Of a DNA stretch of 64,000 bases, positions 10,310-21,111 are shown piece by piece (positions within the stretch are counted from its first letter, which is position 1; each line of letters begins with the position of its first letter). A program made the translations under genes and the position numbers. The stretch covers positions 64,501 to 128,500 of the forward strand of contig OY848917.1 in the NCBI GenBank assembly GCA_963693285.1, read 5' to 3'. Source of the DNA: Xestospongia muta (Eukaryota > Porifera > Demospongiae > Haplosclerida > Petrosiidae). The notes below the pieces were generated by a model, which was not told the DNA's origin, ran no database searches, and saw only the letters and a list, made by a program, of their open reading frames with translations.

Positions 10310-10483
10310 ATGGCCTCCAAAGAAACAGAGCAGAGTTCATCCATTGACGGTTGTGTCAATGAACTTGACACACTTGTCAATACTGTCACAGAGACAACAC
10401 CAGCTGTTTCAACTGAGCTCTGTAAACTGCTTTCTGATTTGAAAGAAAAGCTTGTTCATGCAACGTTATATTGCCAACGATGA
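10310..10483 (+). pseudogene. Chimeric 57-codon frame: MASK-ETEQ N-terminus joined to antisense integrase
   Basis: The ATG at 10310 opens the MASK-ETEQ N-terminus, stays in frame to the GTTCATG junction, then reads antisense integrase sequence (ATLYCQR) to a TGA at 10481-10483. It keeps the intact promoter region of the parent gene, so it may be transcribed. It has only the variable N-terminal helix region and no core. Coding function is doubtful. Confidence 0.6.
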
Positions 10484-10968
10484 AGAGTGCTATGTAGCCT
10501 AGTTTCCAGTCCCAAGGGGTCAACACGACGAATTGACTCTCTCACTCTTTCTCTTTGCAATATCACACCATTAACTTTAAGCAGAGTCTGTATTGATCGT
10601 GTGCCACAAGCAGGTAAGCGTGTTACAATCTCCTTAACTAGGTCATCCAAATCTTGATTAGTTATTTCACTGAATCGATTGAATTCTATCCCAAACTCCT
10701 TTAGTTTTCTTTGAATCGTACCTATTGAGCAACCAATCAGGATAGCAATTTCAGTTTCTTTAAATCCATTTTCAACCAAGAATCTAACTTGATCCTCACA
10801 TATGTCTAAAGGTCGTCTCACACCCGAAGTAATCACCTCTATCTCATAGTCAGTATTTAATTGCACAATCAGTTGTTGGACTACTCTAGTCACAGCAGTG
10901 AAGTCGTGACGATTAGGAACCAGCTGTTCCAGCTGTACACACGCTTCCAATTTTTGGCCTACTAACAT
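10456..10968 (-). pseudogene. Integrase N-terminal fragment, unit C
   Basis: Same 170-codon truncated fragment as at 6036-6548, ending at the unit junction and lacking the DDE core. Confidence 0.85.
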
Positions 10969-11107
10969 TTTCTTGTAGACTATTATACTTTAATTGGTCA
11001 TCACTTATTATTCTTGAGTACAATGTAATACTAACAGTCTATAGCTTAGATATGTCAAACAATAGATACAGCATTTGTCTGTTTATCACTGTAGTAAAAT
11101 TAAACAA

Positions 11108-12141
11108 ATGGCATCCCAAATTGTTCTTGTTCTGATCCTTTTGGTTTTGTTACAGATGCTTCCAATGCCATCTTTAAAGTTGATGTAGCTCCAATAAGTC
11201 TCTAAAGGAATCAGATTCTCGTCTGAATCCTTTTGATTTTCTTACAGTTACTTCCAATGCTATTGCTAAAGTTGACGAGGTTCCCAAAGAGTTTCTGAAT
11301 CTAGTGGTAGTTGTACAGGATGCTAAAACGTTGATAGATGAGGCAGAAAACAAGGATGAAGACGTTGCTACCACCATTATCCAAGTACATGAAGCTGTTG
11401 ATACTGCTTTTGTTCATGCTCGTTCCTATATCACCAAATGTTATGAGGTTGGTGACTATATCTGTGATGAAGTAGAAAAGGTTGTCAAAGCAATAGAGGA
11501 AGGAAATGTGGAAGAATTCAAGGATTTCCTTGAGGAAGTTTTGGCTAAGTCAGAAAGCTGCCAGAAAGACATTACGACTCTTTTAGACTTTATTGAAAAG
11601 GAGAAAGAGAAAATAATTGAAGAAAAGAAAAAAGCAAAAACAAAAAAAGATGAAGCTGCAGCAAGTGATAGAAATAAAAGTATTGCAAAAGGTGTAGCTG
11701 GTGGAGGATTAGTTGCTGCTGGAGGTGGAGTGATAGCAGCTGGAGCTCTTTTAATTGGACCTCAAGCAATTGTAACTGTTCCTACATTACTGGGAGTTGG
11801 ACTATTTGGTGCTGCAGCATGTACAATATATAGTGCCGTGTGGGGATCTTCTTCACCTTACCAATTTTATGGAAAAGCCATCAAAGCCTTTGAAGACTTG
11901 AGAGAAGCTCTTGCAAAGATTGAAAATGCCCTAAAGAAAGCTAATGAACAATTAAGAATAACAAAATAATTTAAGTGAAATGAAACGCAAGTGCGGCATA
12001 AAAGACTTTATTAAGAGAAGCATTATAAAACAACTTGGAACAGTCAAAGTTCAATCAGAACATTTAAAGGAGTATTGTGGACCATTGAAAGATGCCAAAG
12101 ATCTAGAAGATTTCAAAAACACATACAAAACAGCTAAATAG
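11108..12141 (+). pseudogene. HARSY subfamily X pseudogene, unit C
   Basis: Shares the 5' internal duplication with stops and the C-terminal indel of unit A, but keeps the Lys-rich linker in frame, so core and hydrophobic segment are open from 11304 to 11969. It has a Gly to Glu change in the GNVEEF motif that matches the other subfamilies, possibly by gene conversion. Confidence 0.75.
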
Positions 12142-12257
12142 ATAAAAAGTTTTTCTGAGGTGGTAATATTGATGTATAACGTATTGTTATTAGCTAGTAG
12201 TTGTCTTTAATGATTGTTAATTTAAATGTCCCTTTTGTTAAAATTATTGTAAAATGC

Positions 12258-12790
12258 CAAAAGTAAAATATCCTACTATCAACTTGTTATTTAATAAAAT
12301 AAAGAACTCTTCAATACATCGTGTGGACATTTACTCCCTCATTAACAACAAGTAATGAATATAATTATACTACATTGTGGTATGCTACTAATAAATACAA
12401 TATTACTGTTATAGGTTATATCATTAGTGGGTGGGACATTCCATTTTGTAACTGAGCAGTTTAGATGTAACCAATATCTGAATTATGTCATTGTATTGAT
12501 CATTATTTTGTGACTTCTATTATGGTTCTAGATGCACTTGGGTGGACTCCTATAATATATTCATATTATATTTACTTGGTATAAATATGTCAATGTGGAA
12601 TCGTTCTCTCATAAAGAATGATCATGTTTCTACTGGAGACTGTTTTAGACAACTAAACTGTAAAAATCTAATTCATTGAAATTTACTACTTGGACTGAAC
12701 AGTGTTGTCATCATGTCCTCAATTAATTTGTTGTTAAAATATTAGGAGAGCGAAACGTTTTAATAACAAGTTATTAAACTTTTATGTAAA
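12258..12790 (+). repeat. Dispersed intergenic repeat, unit C copy
   Basis: Third tandem copy of the block at 3216-3745. Confidence 0.7.
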
Positions 12791-12860
12791 CTTTTTAAAA
12801 CTATAAGGCAAGACATTTTAGCAGAATATTTGAAGTAATAGTTACTACAAAAAAGCAAAG

Positions 12861-13940
12861 TTATTTCATTTCTAACAACTTAATAAATGCTTCCAAGCTC
12901 TTTGCATTGACTAATGGATGACAGTATTCTTTTAGCACGTTGGTTTCTTTTGTAACTGTTTTGAGTTTCTTCAAAATGGATCGTTTAACTTGTCCACTAC
13001 CAGATCGCCCTTTCACTGGTTTTAACTTTTCCAATCGTTCATCATCTTCATATACATCATTTAAATTGTTATCAATGGCAGTTTTTAAATGCTCATTGAC
13101 ATTTTTCAAACTGGTCTCAATTTGTATTAGTTTGTTTTTCATCTTATAGACAGCGACGAGTGCTTTCATACAAAATTCTTCCACTTTCTTACTTTCTTTA
13201 TAATTCTTATGACCACGAACAGCAACTACAAGTCCTGCCAAGGCTACACCAAGTCCAATGGGAACTGCAATAACTCCTCCCAGAACTAGTGCTTGCGGTG
13301 TTACCATAGTAACAATTACACCACCCACAAGGACTGGTAGGTAACCAACACCACCAGCTATTGCTGTCACTCCACTTGCCGTAGTAACAGCTCCTATTAA
13401 AGCTCCTGTACCTGCTACAGCAGATGTAATGAGAGCATCAGTACATTTATTATGTGCTTTGTCTTTCTTTTCTTCTATCATACTCTGTCTTTCACTGATA
13501 GACTCCTTCTCAGCATTAATAAAATCTATCAAAGTACACAAATCTTTCTGGCAACATTTTGACTTGGATAAGACCTCTTCCAAAAAATCCTTGAATTCTT
13601 CCACATTCCCTTCTTCTATTGCTTTGATAGTGTATTGTTCCTCATCACAGATATAGTCAGCTAACTCATGACATTTGGTGACGTAAGATCGAGCATGAAC
13701 GAAGGTAGTATCAATAGTTGCCTTCACTTGAAGAACGGCGCCAGCCACTTCTTCATCGTGAATGTCTTCGTCTTTCAGCTGTGGTATCTCATGTATTTTA
13801 GCCAGCAACTCCTTGAACTCATTTGGGACAGCTTTTGCCTTTTCAAAAGAGTCGCAAAGCTCTTGCAGAGCTGCGTCAGTTGGAGTGTCAGGAACTAAGC
13901 TGTGTTCAGTGCAGTCATCATCACTTAACTTGAACGCCAT
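12861..13940 (-). CDS. HARSY family protein, MAFK subfamily, unit C (359 aa)
   Basis: Intact and almost the same protein as at 3824-4903. N-terminal acidic helices, core, 75-residue hydrophobic stretch, NEHLKTAIDNN helix and EYCHPLVNAKSLEAF tail are all present. The TGCTGAGTCA site lies upstream at 13947-13956. With units A and B, this gives three expressible copies of one protein in about 10 kb. Confidence 0.8.
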   Translation of the reverse strand: MAFKLSDDDCTEHSLVPDTPTDAALQELCDSFEKAKAVPNEFKELLAKIHEIPQLKDEDIHDEEVAGAVLQVKATIDTTFVHARSYVTKCHELADYICDEEQYTIKAIEEGNVEEFKDFLEEVLSKSKCCQKDLCTLIDFINAEKESISERQSMIEEKKDKAHNKCTDALITSAVAGTGALIGAVTTASGVTAIAGGVGYLPVLVGGVIVTMVTPQALVLGGVIAVPIGLGVALAGLVVAVRGHKNYKESKKVEEFCMKALVAVYKMKNKLIQIETSLKNVNEHLKTAIDNNLNDVYEDDERLEKLKPVKGRSGSGQVKRSILKKLKTVTKETNVLKEYCHPLVNAKSLEAFIKLLEMK

Positions 13941-14640
13941 ATTTACTGACTCAGCAATGTACGATGAATTACCGTATATCCGGAAACAATTTCCAATTAT
14001 CTTTAGTAGTATTAATATTATAATAAATATTGACTATCGTTGTTTGCAAAATAAGCACTATGATATCTTAATGAATTATATAAAGTACATCATAGCACAA
14101 GAAATCTAACTGGTAATCGAGCTAGGTAGCATCTTACCTCTCAACACCTTTTTCTATATATGAATTGATTCATATAACAAATAAACTAGCTATAGACACA
14201 TTTATAAAATAAAATAGAGTAACACAATAATACAACAATAGTTAGTGTAATGACAGTCTTTACATAAAGCTGTTTTCTATGTCTCTATATCCAGTGATCT
14301 CTCTACTATAATAATGTTAGAAAACTACTGATGAGATGGATACACACTTTGTTCTATTTTGTTAAACTGAGTTATTATAGAAATACAATGACATATTCAA
14401 TAATAAAATGTATCTCTTCTCAAGACATATCTGACAATATATCCTCATACCTAATAATATGATATAGCCTCATCACATAAGGTTATTGTCAGGCCATGAA
14501 TTCTATGAACTATTCAATATTAAATAAAATAGAGTCAACAATTTGTGATGTGGTATGAAAAGCTTTATATTGTTGCATATAATATATTATATGTGTGTGT
14601 GTGTGTGTCACAATAATGTCCATATTTGGAGTTACTCTAG

Positions 14641-14680
14641 AGGTGGGTGGATCATTATAACAATATTCATAGTCTCTAAC
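14641..14680 (+). promoter_or_regulatory. Family promoter module, unit C MASK-ETEQ gene
   Basis: GGTGGGTGGATCATTATAAC followed by AATATTCATAGTC, 54-93 bp before the ATG at 14734. It matches blocks upstream of subfamilies 5, 7, 8, 9 and X. Confidence 0.45.
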
Positions 14681-14733
14681 AATACCCAACACACCTTTAA
14701 AGTAGACATCCCCAGTATATCAACTGTTGCAAT

Positions 14734-15911
14734 ATGGCCTCCAAAGAAACAGAGCAGAGTTCATCCATTGACGGTTGTGTCAATGAACTTGACACACTTG
14801 TCAATACTGTCACAGAGACAACACCAGCTGTTTCAACTGAGCTCTGTAAACTGCTTTCTGATTTGAAAGAAAAGCTTGTTCATGCTCGATCTTATATCAC
14901 CAAATGTCATGAGTTAGCTGACTATATCTGTGATGAGGAACAATACACTATCAAAGCAATAGAAGAAGGGAATGTGGAAGAATTCAAGGATTACTTGGAA
15001 GAGGTCTTGTCTAAATCAAAGGGATGTCACAAAGACCTACAGACTTTTTTAGAGTTTATAGAGAGAGAAGAGAGACACTTTCATGAAGAAGAGGATCAAC
15101 TGACAAGGAAAAACAAAGCTCTGATAAACACAGGAATAGGGATTGTAGCAGGTATTGCACTGGGTATTCTTGGAGGCATACTACTGGGATTATACTGTGA
15201 TCTTGGAGTACTTGTGGTAGCTGGAATAGTTGTTGGAGCTGTGATTGGTACAATGGCTAAAATAATAGGTTTTGTTAAAGGTGAAGTCATGGGAACTGAT
15301 TTGAATGTTGTGGTGGTTGCCCTTGCTATTGTAGCTTTTGGGGCTGTTATCGGTGGAACAGTAGGAGTCTATTTAAGAAGTGATGTCATAAAATTAAATG
15401 TCCATCTTAAAACAATTGGTCTATATATTGGAAACACAATGAAAAAATTAGACCCAAACAATGAAATGACTATAATAGCTAGCATAGGTCTGGGTGGAGT
15501 TCTAGGTGGAGCTATAGTTGGAGGTATGGTGATAGGATTACAATGTGATCTACAAACTACTTCTCTGACTGCAGCAGTTCTTGGTGCTATACTTGGTGGA
15601 TTAATGGGCATAATAATACATTTGAAAGGAGACACTCAGGTTTCTCATCAAGAGATTTTACGTGAAATACAACTTTATCTGTACAACATTGAGAAATGAT
15701 TAGGTGGAGTTAACTCTTGTTTTAAACTGACGTTAGATGATTATCTTGTGAACAAACAATTCTCTATCAACATCAAGGTAACAAAAGTTCTACTATTCAA
15801 GCTATAAGGAAGGTGATAGGTAAAGCAACTTACTTAAAAGACCATTGCCAACCATTAAAAGATGCATCAACATTAGAAGATTTCATTGCCCTCTGTTATG
15901 TGATGAAATAA
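14734..15911 (+). pseudogene. HARSY family, MASK-ETEQ (subfamily 9) gene with internal deletions and premature stop
   Basis: Compared with the 423-aa paralogues at 22773-24044 and 38428-39699, this copy has an 18-bp in-frame deletion just before the core (KLVHARSY instead of KPSMSTAFVHARSY), an exact 25-codon loss that removes one hydrophobic module, and a TGA at 15697-15699 where the paralogues have Arg (CGA to TGA). A one-base loss follows near 15757. The C-terminal DHCQPLKDASTLEDF motif remains legible to 15911. The 321-codon frame up to the TGA keeps core and most membrane segments, so a truncated protein is possible. Confidence 0.75.
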
Positions 15912-16316
15912 TACATTAATGGTAGTAGCCAATGAACTGGACACAACTATTGAGTATATCCTTACTTTGTTCTTGTGCACGTGATTTAGATTATTAAAAA
16001 TTATTTACTTTTTGTGTGTAATGATTAATAGCTTTTGAAAAATGAAATTTGAATTTCTTGTATTATGATGACTATACTATAGTATGTACTACGAAGATAT
16101 TACTACAACATCTCCCTCTCCCACAGAATATTGTCACCATATACACTACTGTAGAGGAATTTACCATTGTTAAGTATGTGTAGCATTGTAAACTATATTA
16201 TTTGAATAGTAATATCAAAATACAAGAACATTAGTATTTGGTTAGCAAAAATGTTTTATTGTTACATGTTATGTTGACAGGAAATTACTGATATCCCAGA
16301 AATATAATTTATTACT
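15912..16316. other. Intergenic, no gene seen
   Basis: AT-rich. The stretch near 16190-16310 is the inverted counterpart of sequence at about 22140-22290 and 38040-38190, showing that it derives from flanks of subfamily 8/9 genes. No open frame of interest. Confidence 0.5.
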
Positions 16317-16762
16317 GTAGTTCAACAAAAAGTCATGTCAGAACTATAGTGGGAGGTGCAACAGCAGTGACTGGAGCAGGTCTGGTTTTGGCAGGTCCAT
16401 ATACTGTTGTGACCATTGGAGTAGGTGCTCTTGCATTGGGTATAGCTGCAGTGATTTATTATAATGTCAACCCTGGTCACGAGAGTACTAATGTAATAAA
16501 GATTATCAATGATTTAAAGGATAACCTTCAAGATATTAAGGAAAATTTACAAGCAACCAATGACCAGTTAAAAGAAGTAATTGATTGTCGTCTTGTCAAG
16601 TATGAGGGTGTAGAACCTTATAAGATGTCTTAACAAGTTAACACACTGGAGACAGATGCTGTTAAAACTACCACTGCACGAGCCAAAACAATCAAAGATT
16701 ATTGTCAGCCATTTTTAAATGTCGAAAGTTTGGAGGGTTTCTTAGTGTTACCATATGATTAA
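16317..16762 (+). pseudogene. 3' fragment of a subfamily 11 (MASKIS) gene
   Basis: Homologous to the last 145 or so codons of the intact gene at 29245-30225: hydrophobic segment (GGATAVTGAGLVLAGPYTVV), helix with NDQLKEVIDC and the DYCQPFLNVESLEGF tail. The N-terminus and core are missing. A Gln codon has become TAA at 16631-16633. It is the leftmost recognisable gene of segmental block 1. Confidence 0.8.
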
Positions 16763-17090
16763 ACAAGTTAAGAATTAATATTTAAAAAATAAGGTTGTAG
16801 TAATTGTCATGAATATACTTGCTGTCTGTTGTTATAACATTAAAAGATCATTTTACTAATGTACTTAGATCATTTATGTATGATATGTCAGCTAATAGAC
16901 AATACATATAACATGCAACATATATTGACTTAACTATTATAATAATAGATCATGTATGCTAGTCATTGTTTAAATAAAATCATTTATAGAGAATGTTTCT
17001 AATTTTCTTATTGTCCATAATTACACTACACTAACAAACAGATTATGAATGCTTTTAACAAATTCTACTACTGCCTTATTGGGAGTAACT
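16763..17090. other. Intergenic, no gene seen
   Basis: AT-rich spacer that is closely matched by 30226-30550 in the second block; no coding potential. Confidence 0.5.
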
Positions 17091-17130
17091 ACAGTGGGTG
17101 AGGCATAATAACATTCATAGTGTGTCATAT
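17091..17130 (+). promoter_or_regulatory. Family promoter module, subfamily 5 fragment
   Basis: ACAGTGGGTGAGGCATAATA followed by ACATTCATAGTGTGTCAT, about 25-64 bp before the ATG at 17155. Nearly identical to 30554-30592. Confidence 0.45.
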
Positions 17131-17154
17131 GACCTACATTGGTTAAGTAACAAT

Positions 17155-17533
17155 ATGGCTTGTAGGATCACTGATTTTAGTGAGACTTCTTCAACTGCTG
17201 ATGTACTTAAAGGTCTGTCAGAAGTATTCCAGAAAGCAAAAAGTGTACCAGATGAGGTCCAAAAAATATTAACAACACTCAACATGATACCAGAGTTTAA
17301 AAATCAGAAGAGTACTCAAAATAAAGAAGTAGAAACTGTTGTGTATTGTTTCAAATTAGTTGTTGAAGGGATTTTCTCATTAGCTCAATCATATGTCACC
17401 AAATGTCACAAGTTAGCTGATTATATCTGTGAAGAGGAACCACACACAATTAAAGTGATTAATGAAGGGAATGTGAAAGAATTTAAAGAGTTCCTCGATG
17501 AGGTCTTATCTTATTCAGATAGCTGCCAAAAAA
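17155..17533 (+). pseudogene. 5' fragment of a subfamily 5 (MACR) gene
   Basis: The ATG opens MACRITDFSE, the N-terminal helices and the core variant LAQSYVTKCHKLADYICEEE through SDSCQK. At 17534 the sequence jumps to what lies downstream of the intact paralogue (31865 onward), so about 860 bp holding the hydrophobic domain and C-terminus were deleted. The frame continues into non-coding sequence to 17751. Confidence 0.85.
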
Positions 17534-17850
17534 CTTGCAAATTGAAAATCCTTTGTTTTTTAAACAAATTCATTTCTTCATTAAAATTAAAACTATTATT
17601 GATTTGGAATTTTCTTCTAACAATATCATTTACTTCCAGTCACTACAGGAAGCAAAGATATCTATTGTTGGGTATTGGTACCAAATATCTAATAGTATAT
17701 ATACTCATTTTTATGTACTTATTATTACAGTGTACTACCCACTTAGATTAACTCCAAATAAAGGTATATATATTCTTGTGAATATACATAATATTACTAT
17801 TAGAACAGAACTGGCAACACAAACAAAACATTAATGAAAAAAATCATCTT
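17534..17850. other. Intergenic remnant downstream of the truncated gene
   Basis: Matches 31865-32036 and then about 32371-32510 of the second block. Block 2 has roughly 330 extra bp between these parts. Confidence 0.6.
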
Positions 17851-18867
17851 TTACTTTTTTAAGAACTCCTCCAAACTTGTTGCCTTCATTAGTGGACAGC
17901 AGTGTTCCTTAATAACATCTGCTTGTTGTGTTAATGTGTCTAGGGTTTTTAAAATGGAACGTTTTATTATTCTGTTCCCACCACTGAGCTTGTTCATCTT
18001 TTCTTCCTCTTGGAGATCTTCAAGATTATTATCAATTGCTAATTTTAATTGTTCATTGACACATTGAGAATCCTTTTCAATTGATATAAGAATTGTATTC
18101 ATTTCATTAAGTTCGTCAGCTAATTGTTCAAAAAATTTAATCTTTTTCATGAAACGAGACAGGAATATACCTCCTACAGTAGCTCCTGTCATTGCTACAC
18201 TTCCCCCAGCAGCAAAGAGAGAGGCTCCACCCATTACAGCTGCTGCAACTGGAATAGTTATTAAAGCCTGAGGGCCAAGACTTGCAAAAAGAAAAACACC
18301 ACCAGCTCCAGCAAATCCTAATCCAGTTAAAATACCTCCTCCTATACCTAAACCTCCACTTAATCCAGCTTTAGTTTGAGCACTCTTTTTGTTACATTTC
18401 ACTATATCCAGTTCCTTTTTTAATTGTTTCTCCTCCTCCTCAATACATTTAATGAGACTTCGTAACTCCTTCTGGCAATTTTTTGACTTGATCAATATTT
18501 CATTAAGGAAGTCTTTGAATCGTCTGATGTTACATTCCTCTACTGACCAGACAATTTGTTTCTTTTTCTCAGATATATATTTAGCCAAAGCGTGACATTT
18601 AGTGACATATACACGAGCGTGGTAAAAAATGGTATCCACGGCTAACTTTTCATTGAAAACGGCAGCAGCTGCTTCTCCTTCTTCCTTATCGTGCATGTGC
18701 TCGCTATCAATCTCTGATAGTTTGTGTATTTTAGTTAGGAGTGTTTCCAGTTTGACGGGGACCTCCTTTGCCCCTTCTAATATATCCAGCAGTCCACGAA
18801 GTGATTCGGAGGCGTTAGCAGTATCTTTGTTGGTACCTTTAGCAGTGCCTGTTGATTTGCAGGCCAT
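17851..18867 (-). CDS. HARSY family protein, subfamily 6 (MACK-STG; 338 aa)
   Basis: Intact frame. I chose the ATG at 18867 (MACKSTGTAKG), because family members begin MA[CS][KRS]; the frame stays open 29 codons further upstream. It is the most diverged core here: YHARVYVTKCHALAKYISEK, with KK in place of the DEE acids and NIRRFKDFLNEIL instead of NVEEFKDFLEEVL. A Gly-rich hydrophobic stretch follows (GLGIGGGILTGLGFAGAGG and on), then NEQLKLAIDNN and EHCCPLMKATSLEEF. A decayed copy lies at 32515-33105. Confidence 0.8.
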   Translation of the reverse strand: MACKSTGTAKGTNKDTANASESLRGLLDILEGAKEVPVKLETLLTKIHKLSEIDSEHMHDKEEGEAAAAVFNEKLAVDTIFYHARVYVTKCHALAKYISEKKKQIVWSVEECNIRRFKDFLNEILIKSKNCQKELRSLIKCIEEEEKQLKKELDIVKCNKKSAQTKAGLSGGLGIGGGILTGLGFAGAGGVFLFASLGPQALITIPVAAAVMGGASLFAAGGSVAMTGATVGGIFLSRFMKKIKFFEQLADELNEMNTILISIEKDSQCVNEQLKLAIDNNLEDLQEEEKMNKLSGGNRIIKRSILKTLDTLTQQADVIKEHCCPLMKATSLEEFLKK

Positions 18868-18954
18868 AACTGTATCAGTTAATGTAGAGAGACGACTCTG
18901 ACGACTCTTAGCGTAATGTGGTTTTGACCGTTCGACGAAATGACTGACTGTCAC

Positions 18955-20070
18955 GTGCTGACACGCACCAATCAGATAATAGTAACAGGTATTTTCAATT
19001 GAGTTAAAAATATCCTATTAATCCATAGAACTCTAACGTTTTAAAATCACTATTTTTAAACTGGGATAGTTAGACCTTTGAACAAATGTAGAGTCAGCAG
19101 TTTCATCTAAAACAGATACACTACACTAATATACAGTTTATAAATGCTTTTAACAAATTCCACTACTGCTTTATTTGGAATAGATACAGTGGATGAGGCA
19201 CAATAATATTTATAGTGTGTCATTTGACCTATAGTTAGGTCTTCTTTTAATATGTCAGCATATGACTAACATTTACAGTCACCACACTGACTGTATGTTA
19301 GAGTGGATTATATCAAGCATTAGTAGTTCTGATGTAGAACAATTTGAATTGAATATGTGATCATTCTTTATGAGAGAATAACTTCACATTGAACCAAGTA
19401 TAATATTAATATTATTATAGGACTCCACCCACCCTAATAGTAGTCATGGTTACAAAACAAAGTATTATATTTATTACTAGCTGTTTAGATATGTTGTATG
19501 ATATTAAAGTTATTTAAAATGAATTTACCAAACATATCAAAAGTCATACACAATACAATTAAAGGGTCCTTCAAGATATAATGACACAGTTATAGTAACA
19601 TTGATCATGTATAACTGTTTATGGTTTAGGAAAGTTTAGAGACTAGAAAACAATGATCAATACAATGACATAATCCAGATATTGGTTACATCTAAACTGC
19701 TCAGTTACAAAATGGAATGTCCCACCCACTAGTAATATAACCTATAACAGTAATATTGTATTTATTAGTAACATACCACAATGTAGTATAATTATATTCA
19801 TTACTTGTTTGTTAGCGAGGGAGTGAATGTCCACATGATGTATTGAAGAGTTCTTTATTTTATTAAATAGCAAGTTGATAGTAAGATATTTTACTATGTA
19901 TGTATGTATGTATGTATGTATGTATGTATGTATGTACATATGTATGTATATATACTTACTCAATACTATTGTGAAAATTATTATCAGCAAAACAATCACA
20001 AAATGAGCAATCACACTAAATATGATTACAATAGAAATGCAAACAAATACAACAAAATAATGTATATTGT
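18955..20070. other. Intergenic with relics of subfamily 5 promoter and the dispersed repeat
   Basis: An orphan promoter-like block (AGTGGATGAGGCACAATAAT, TTTATAGTGTGTCAT) sits near 19190-19230 without a following gene. Parts of the dispersed repeat appear inverted at about 19360-19430 and 19640-19895. No subfamily X gene is here, although one occupies the same place in block 2 (34503-35456); it was lost here or gained there. Confidence 0.55.
19895..19954. repeat. (TATG)n microsatellite
   Basis: About twelve TATG repeats, with one ACATATG interruption, downstream of the subfamily 7 gene. A shorter relative lies at the same place in block 2 (35791-35840). Confidence 0.9.
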
Positions 20071-20919
20071 TTACACTTCCAGGTAATTATAATGTTGACT
20101 TAATATCATAATGAAGTCCTCTAGAGTCGCTGCATCTTTTAATTGTTGGCAATAGTCCTTTAGTTTTCTTGCTTCTGGTATAACTTTACGTGTAACTTGA
20201 GTACCATTAGGTCTACTACTACCTTGGATTTGTTTACCAACAAGATAATCAACTGTTGATGATTTGAAACGAGTGTTTACTTCAACAAATCTTCCCTCAA
20301 TGTGGTAAATGTGAAGACGCATATTTTGTAATTTTTCATTTATTCCTTCTTGCTTTTTTTGGTAACGATTTATTAACACTGCAACAACTATACCAAGAAT
20401 AGCTCCACAAATGCCAACCGAAACGACTGACACTTCTCTATTGCTGGTTAACCTAACAACTTTACCTCCAGCCAGTCCTGTGATGGTACCTACTACAACA
20501 CCAATTACTATGTTCTTCCAGTTAGGATTCTTAGCAGCACGATGTTCCTCTACATCATTAATGCGTCTCTCTTCTCTCTCTATAAACTCTAAAAGAGTCT
20601 GTAGGTCTTTGTAACATCCCTTTGATTTAGACAAGATCTCTTCCAAGTAATCCTTGAATTCTTCCACATTCCCTTCTTCTATTGCTTTGATAGTGTATTG
20701 TTCCTCATCACAGATATAGTCAGCTAACTCATGACATTTGGTGATATAAGATCGAGCATGAACAAAGGCAGTTGACAGAGCTGGTTTCTGCTCTAGAATA
20801 GGAATAAGTTTAGAGAGCTCAAGTAAACCATTTTTTGTCATTTCCGAGACAGCTCTAAGGTGAGTTTCAAGAGCGTAGACACAGCTATCTATAGCTGGAC
20901 TGTGATTTGTTGTGGCCAT
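20071..20919 (-). CDS. HARSY family protein, subfamily 7 (MATT; 282 aa), block 1
   Basis: Start taken at MATTNHSPAI (20919); an upstream in-frame ATG at 21003 would overlap the promoter module. Residues 1-50 are a short helical N-terminus, 54-118 the core with HARSYITKCHELADYICDEE, and 136-184 a short hydrophobic region of two segments separated by a basic stretch (KVVRLTSNRE). The C-terminal helix has NTRFKSSTVDYL and the tail DYCQQLKDAATLEDF. The core is essentially that of the MASK-ETEQ subfamily although the N-terminus is unrelated. Compared with the copy at 35964-36812, the flanks are almost identical but the hydrophobic part is strongly diverged. Confidence 0.8.
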   Translation of the reverse strand: MATTNHSPAIDSCVYALETHLRAVSEMTKNGLLELSKLIPILEQKPALSTAFVHARSYITKCHELADYICDEEQYTIKAIEEGNVEEFKDYLEEILSKSKGCYKDLQTLLEFIEREERRINDVEEHRAAKNPNWKNIVIGVVVGTITGLAGGKVVRLTSNREVSVVSVGICGAILGIVVAVLINRYQKKQEGINEKLQNMRLHIYHIEGRFVEVNTRFKSSTVDYLVGKQIQGSSRPNGTQVTRKVIPEARKLKDYCQQLKDAATLEDFIMILSQHYNYLEV

Positions 20920-20952
20920 ATTGTCAGATAAGCTATTGCTGTTGCCCTCTCC

Positions 20953-21008
20953 ACGAATATGACACACTACACGATGAATACTATTACTATTATAAGTATC
21001 CACCCACA
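20953..21008 (-). promoter_or_regulatory. Family promoter module, subfamily 7
   Basis: On the minus strand TGTGGGTGGATACTTATAAT is followed by AGTATTCATCGTG and AGTGTGTCAT, ending about 35 bp before the ATG at 20919. It is repeated at about 36846-36901 for the block 2 copy. Confidence 0.45.
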
Positions 21009-21111
21009 GTTAGGGGACGTCAGGTTACGCCCCTTCTTAATTAATTTCAGTAGTGTTTTTGAAAAATTTTTTAAGTCTGCTAAATGTTCTACAAACTAAA
21101 GAAACAAACTC

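Larger units (their letters stand above)
6041..10460. repeat. Tandem segmental duplication, unit B
   Basis: Second unit, offset 4617 from A. It differs from A by scattered substitutions, lack of the MITE, a one-base loss in an A-run near 7220 that breaks the family pseudogene earlier, and loss of one GAA codon in the MAFK gene (DEE to DE). Confidence 0.9.
10461..14884. repeat. Tandem segmental duplication, unit C
   Basis: Third unit, offset 4420 from B. It is the only one whose MASK-ETEQ gene runs on past the GTTCATG breakpoint into the rest of the core, so its right end is the ancestral junction. The array therefore arose by repeated duplication between the integrase exon and this gene. Confidence 0.9.

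Noticed and set aside
15056..15635. Minus-strand frames rich in Pro/Thr/Ile opposite the MASK-ETEQ genes (also at 23050-23733 and 38705-39388)
   Set aside because: They mirror the Gly/Val/Ile-rich membrane segments read in antisense and are not independent genes.
19742..20086. Frames through the TATG microsatellite
   Set aside because: Repeat-encoded Tyr/Ile/His strings on both strands with no conservation in the block 2 copy.
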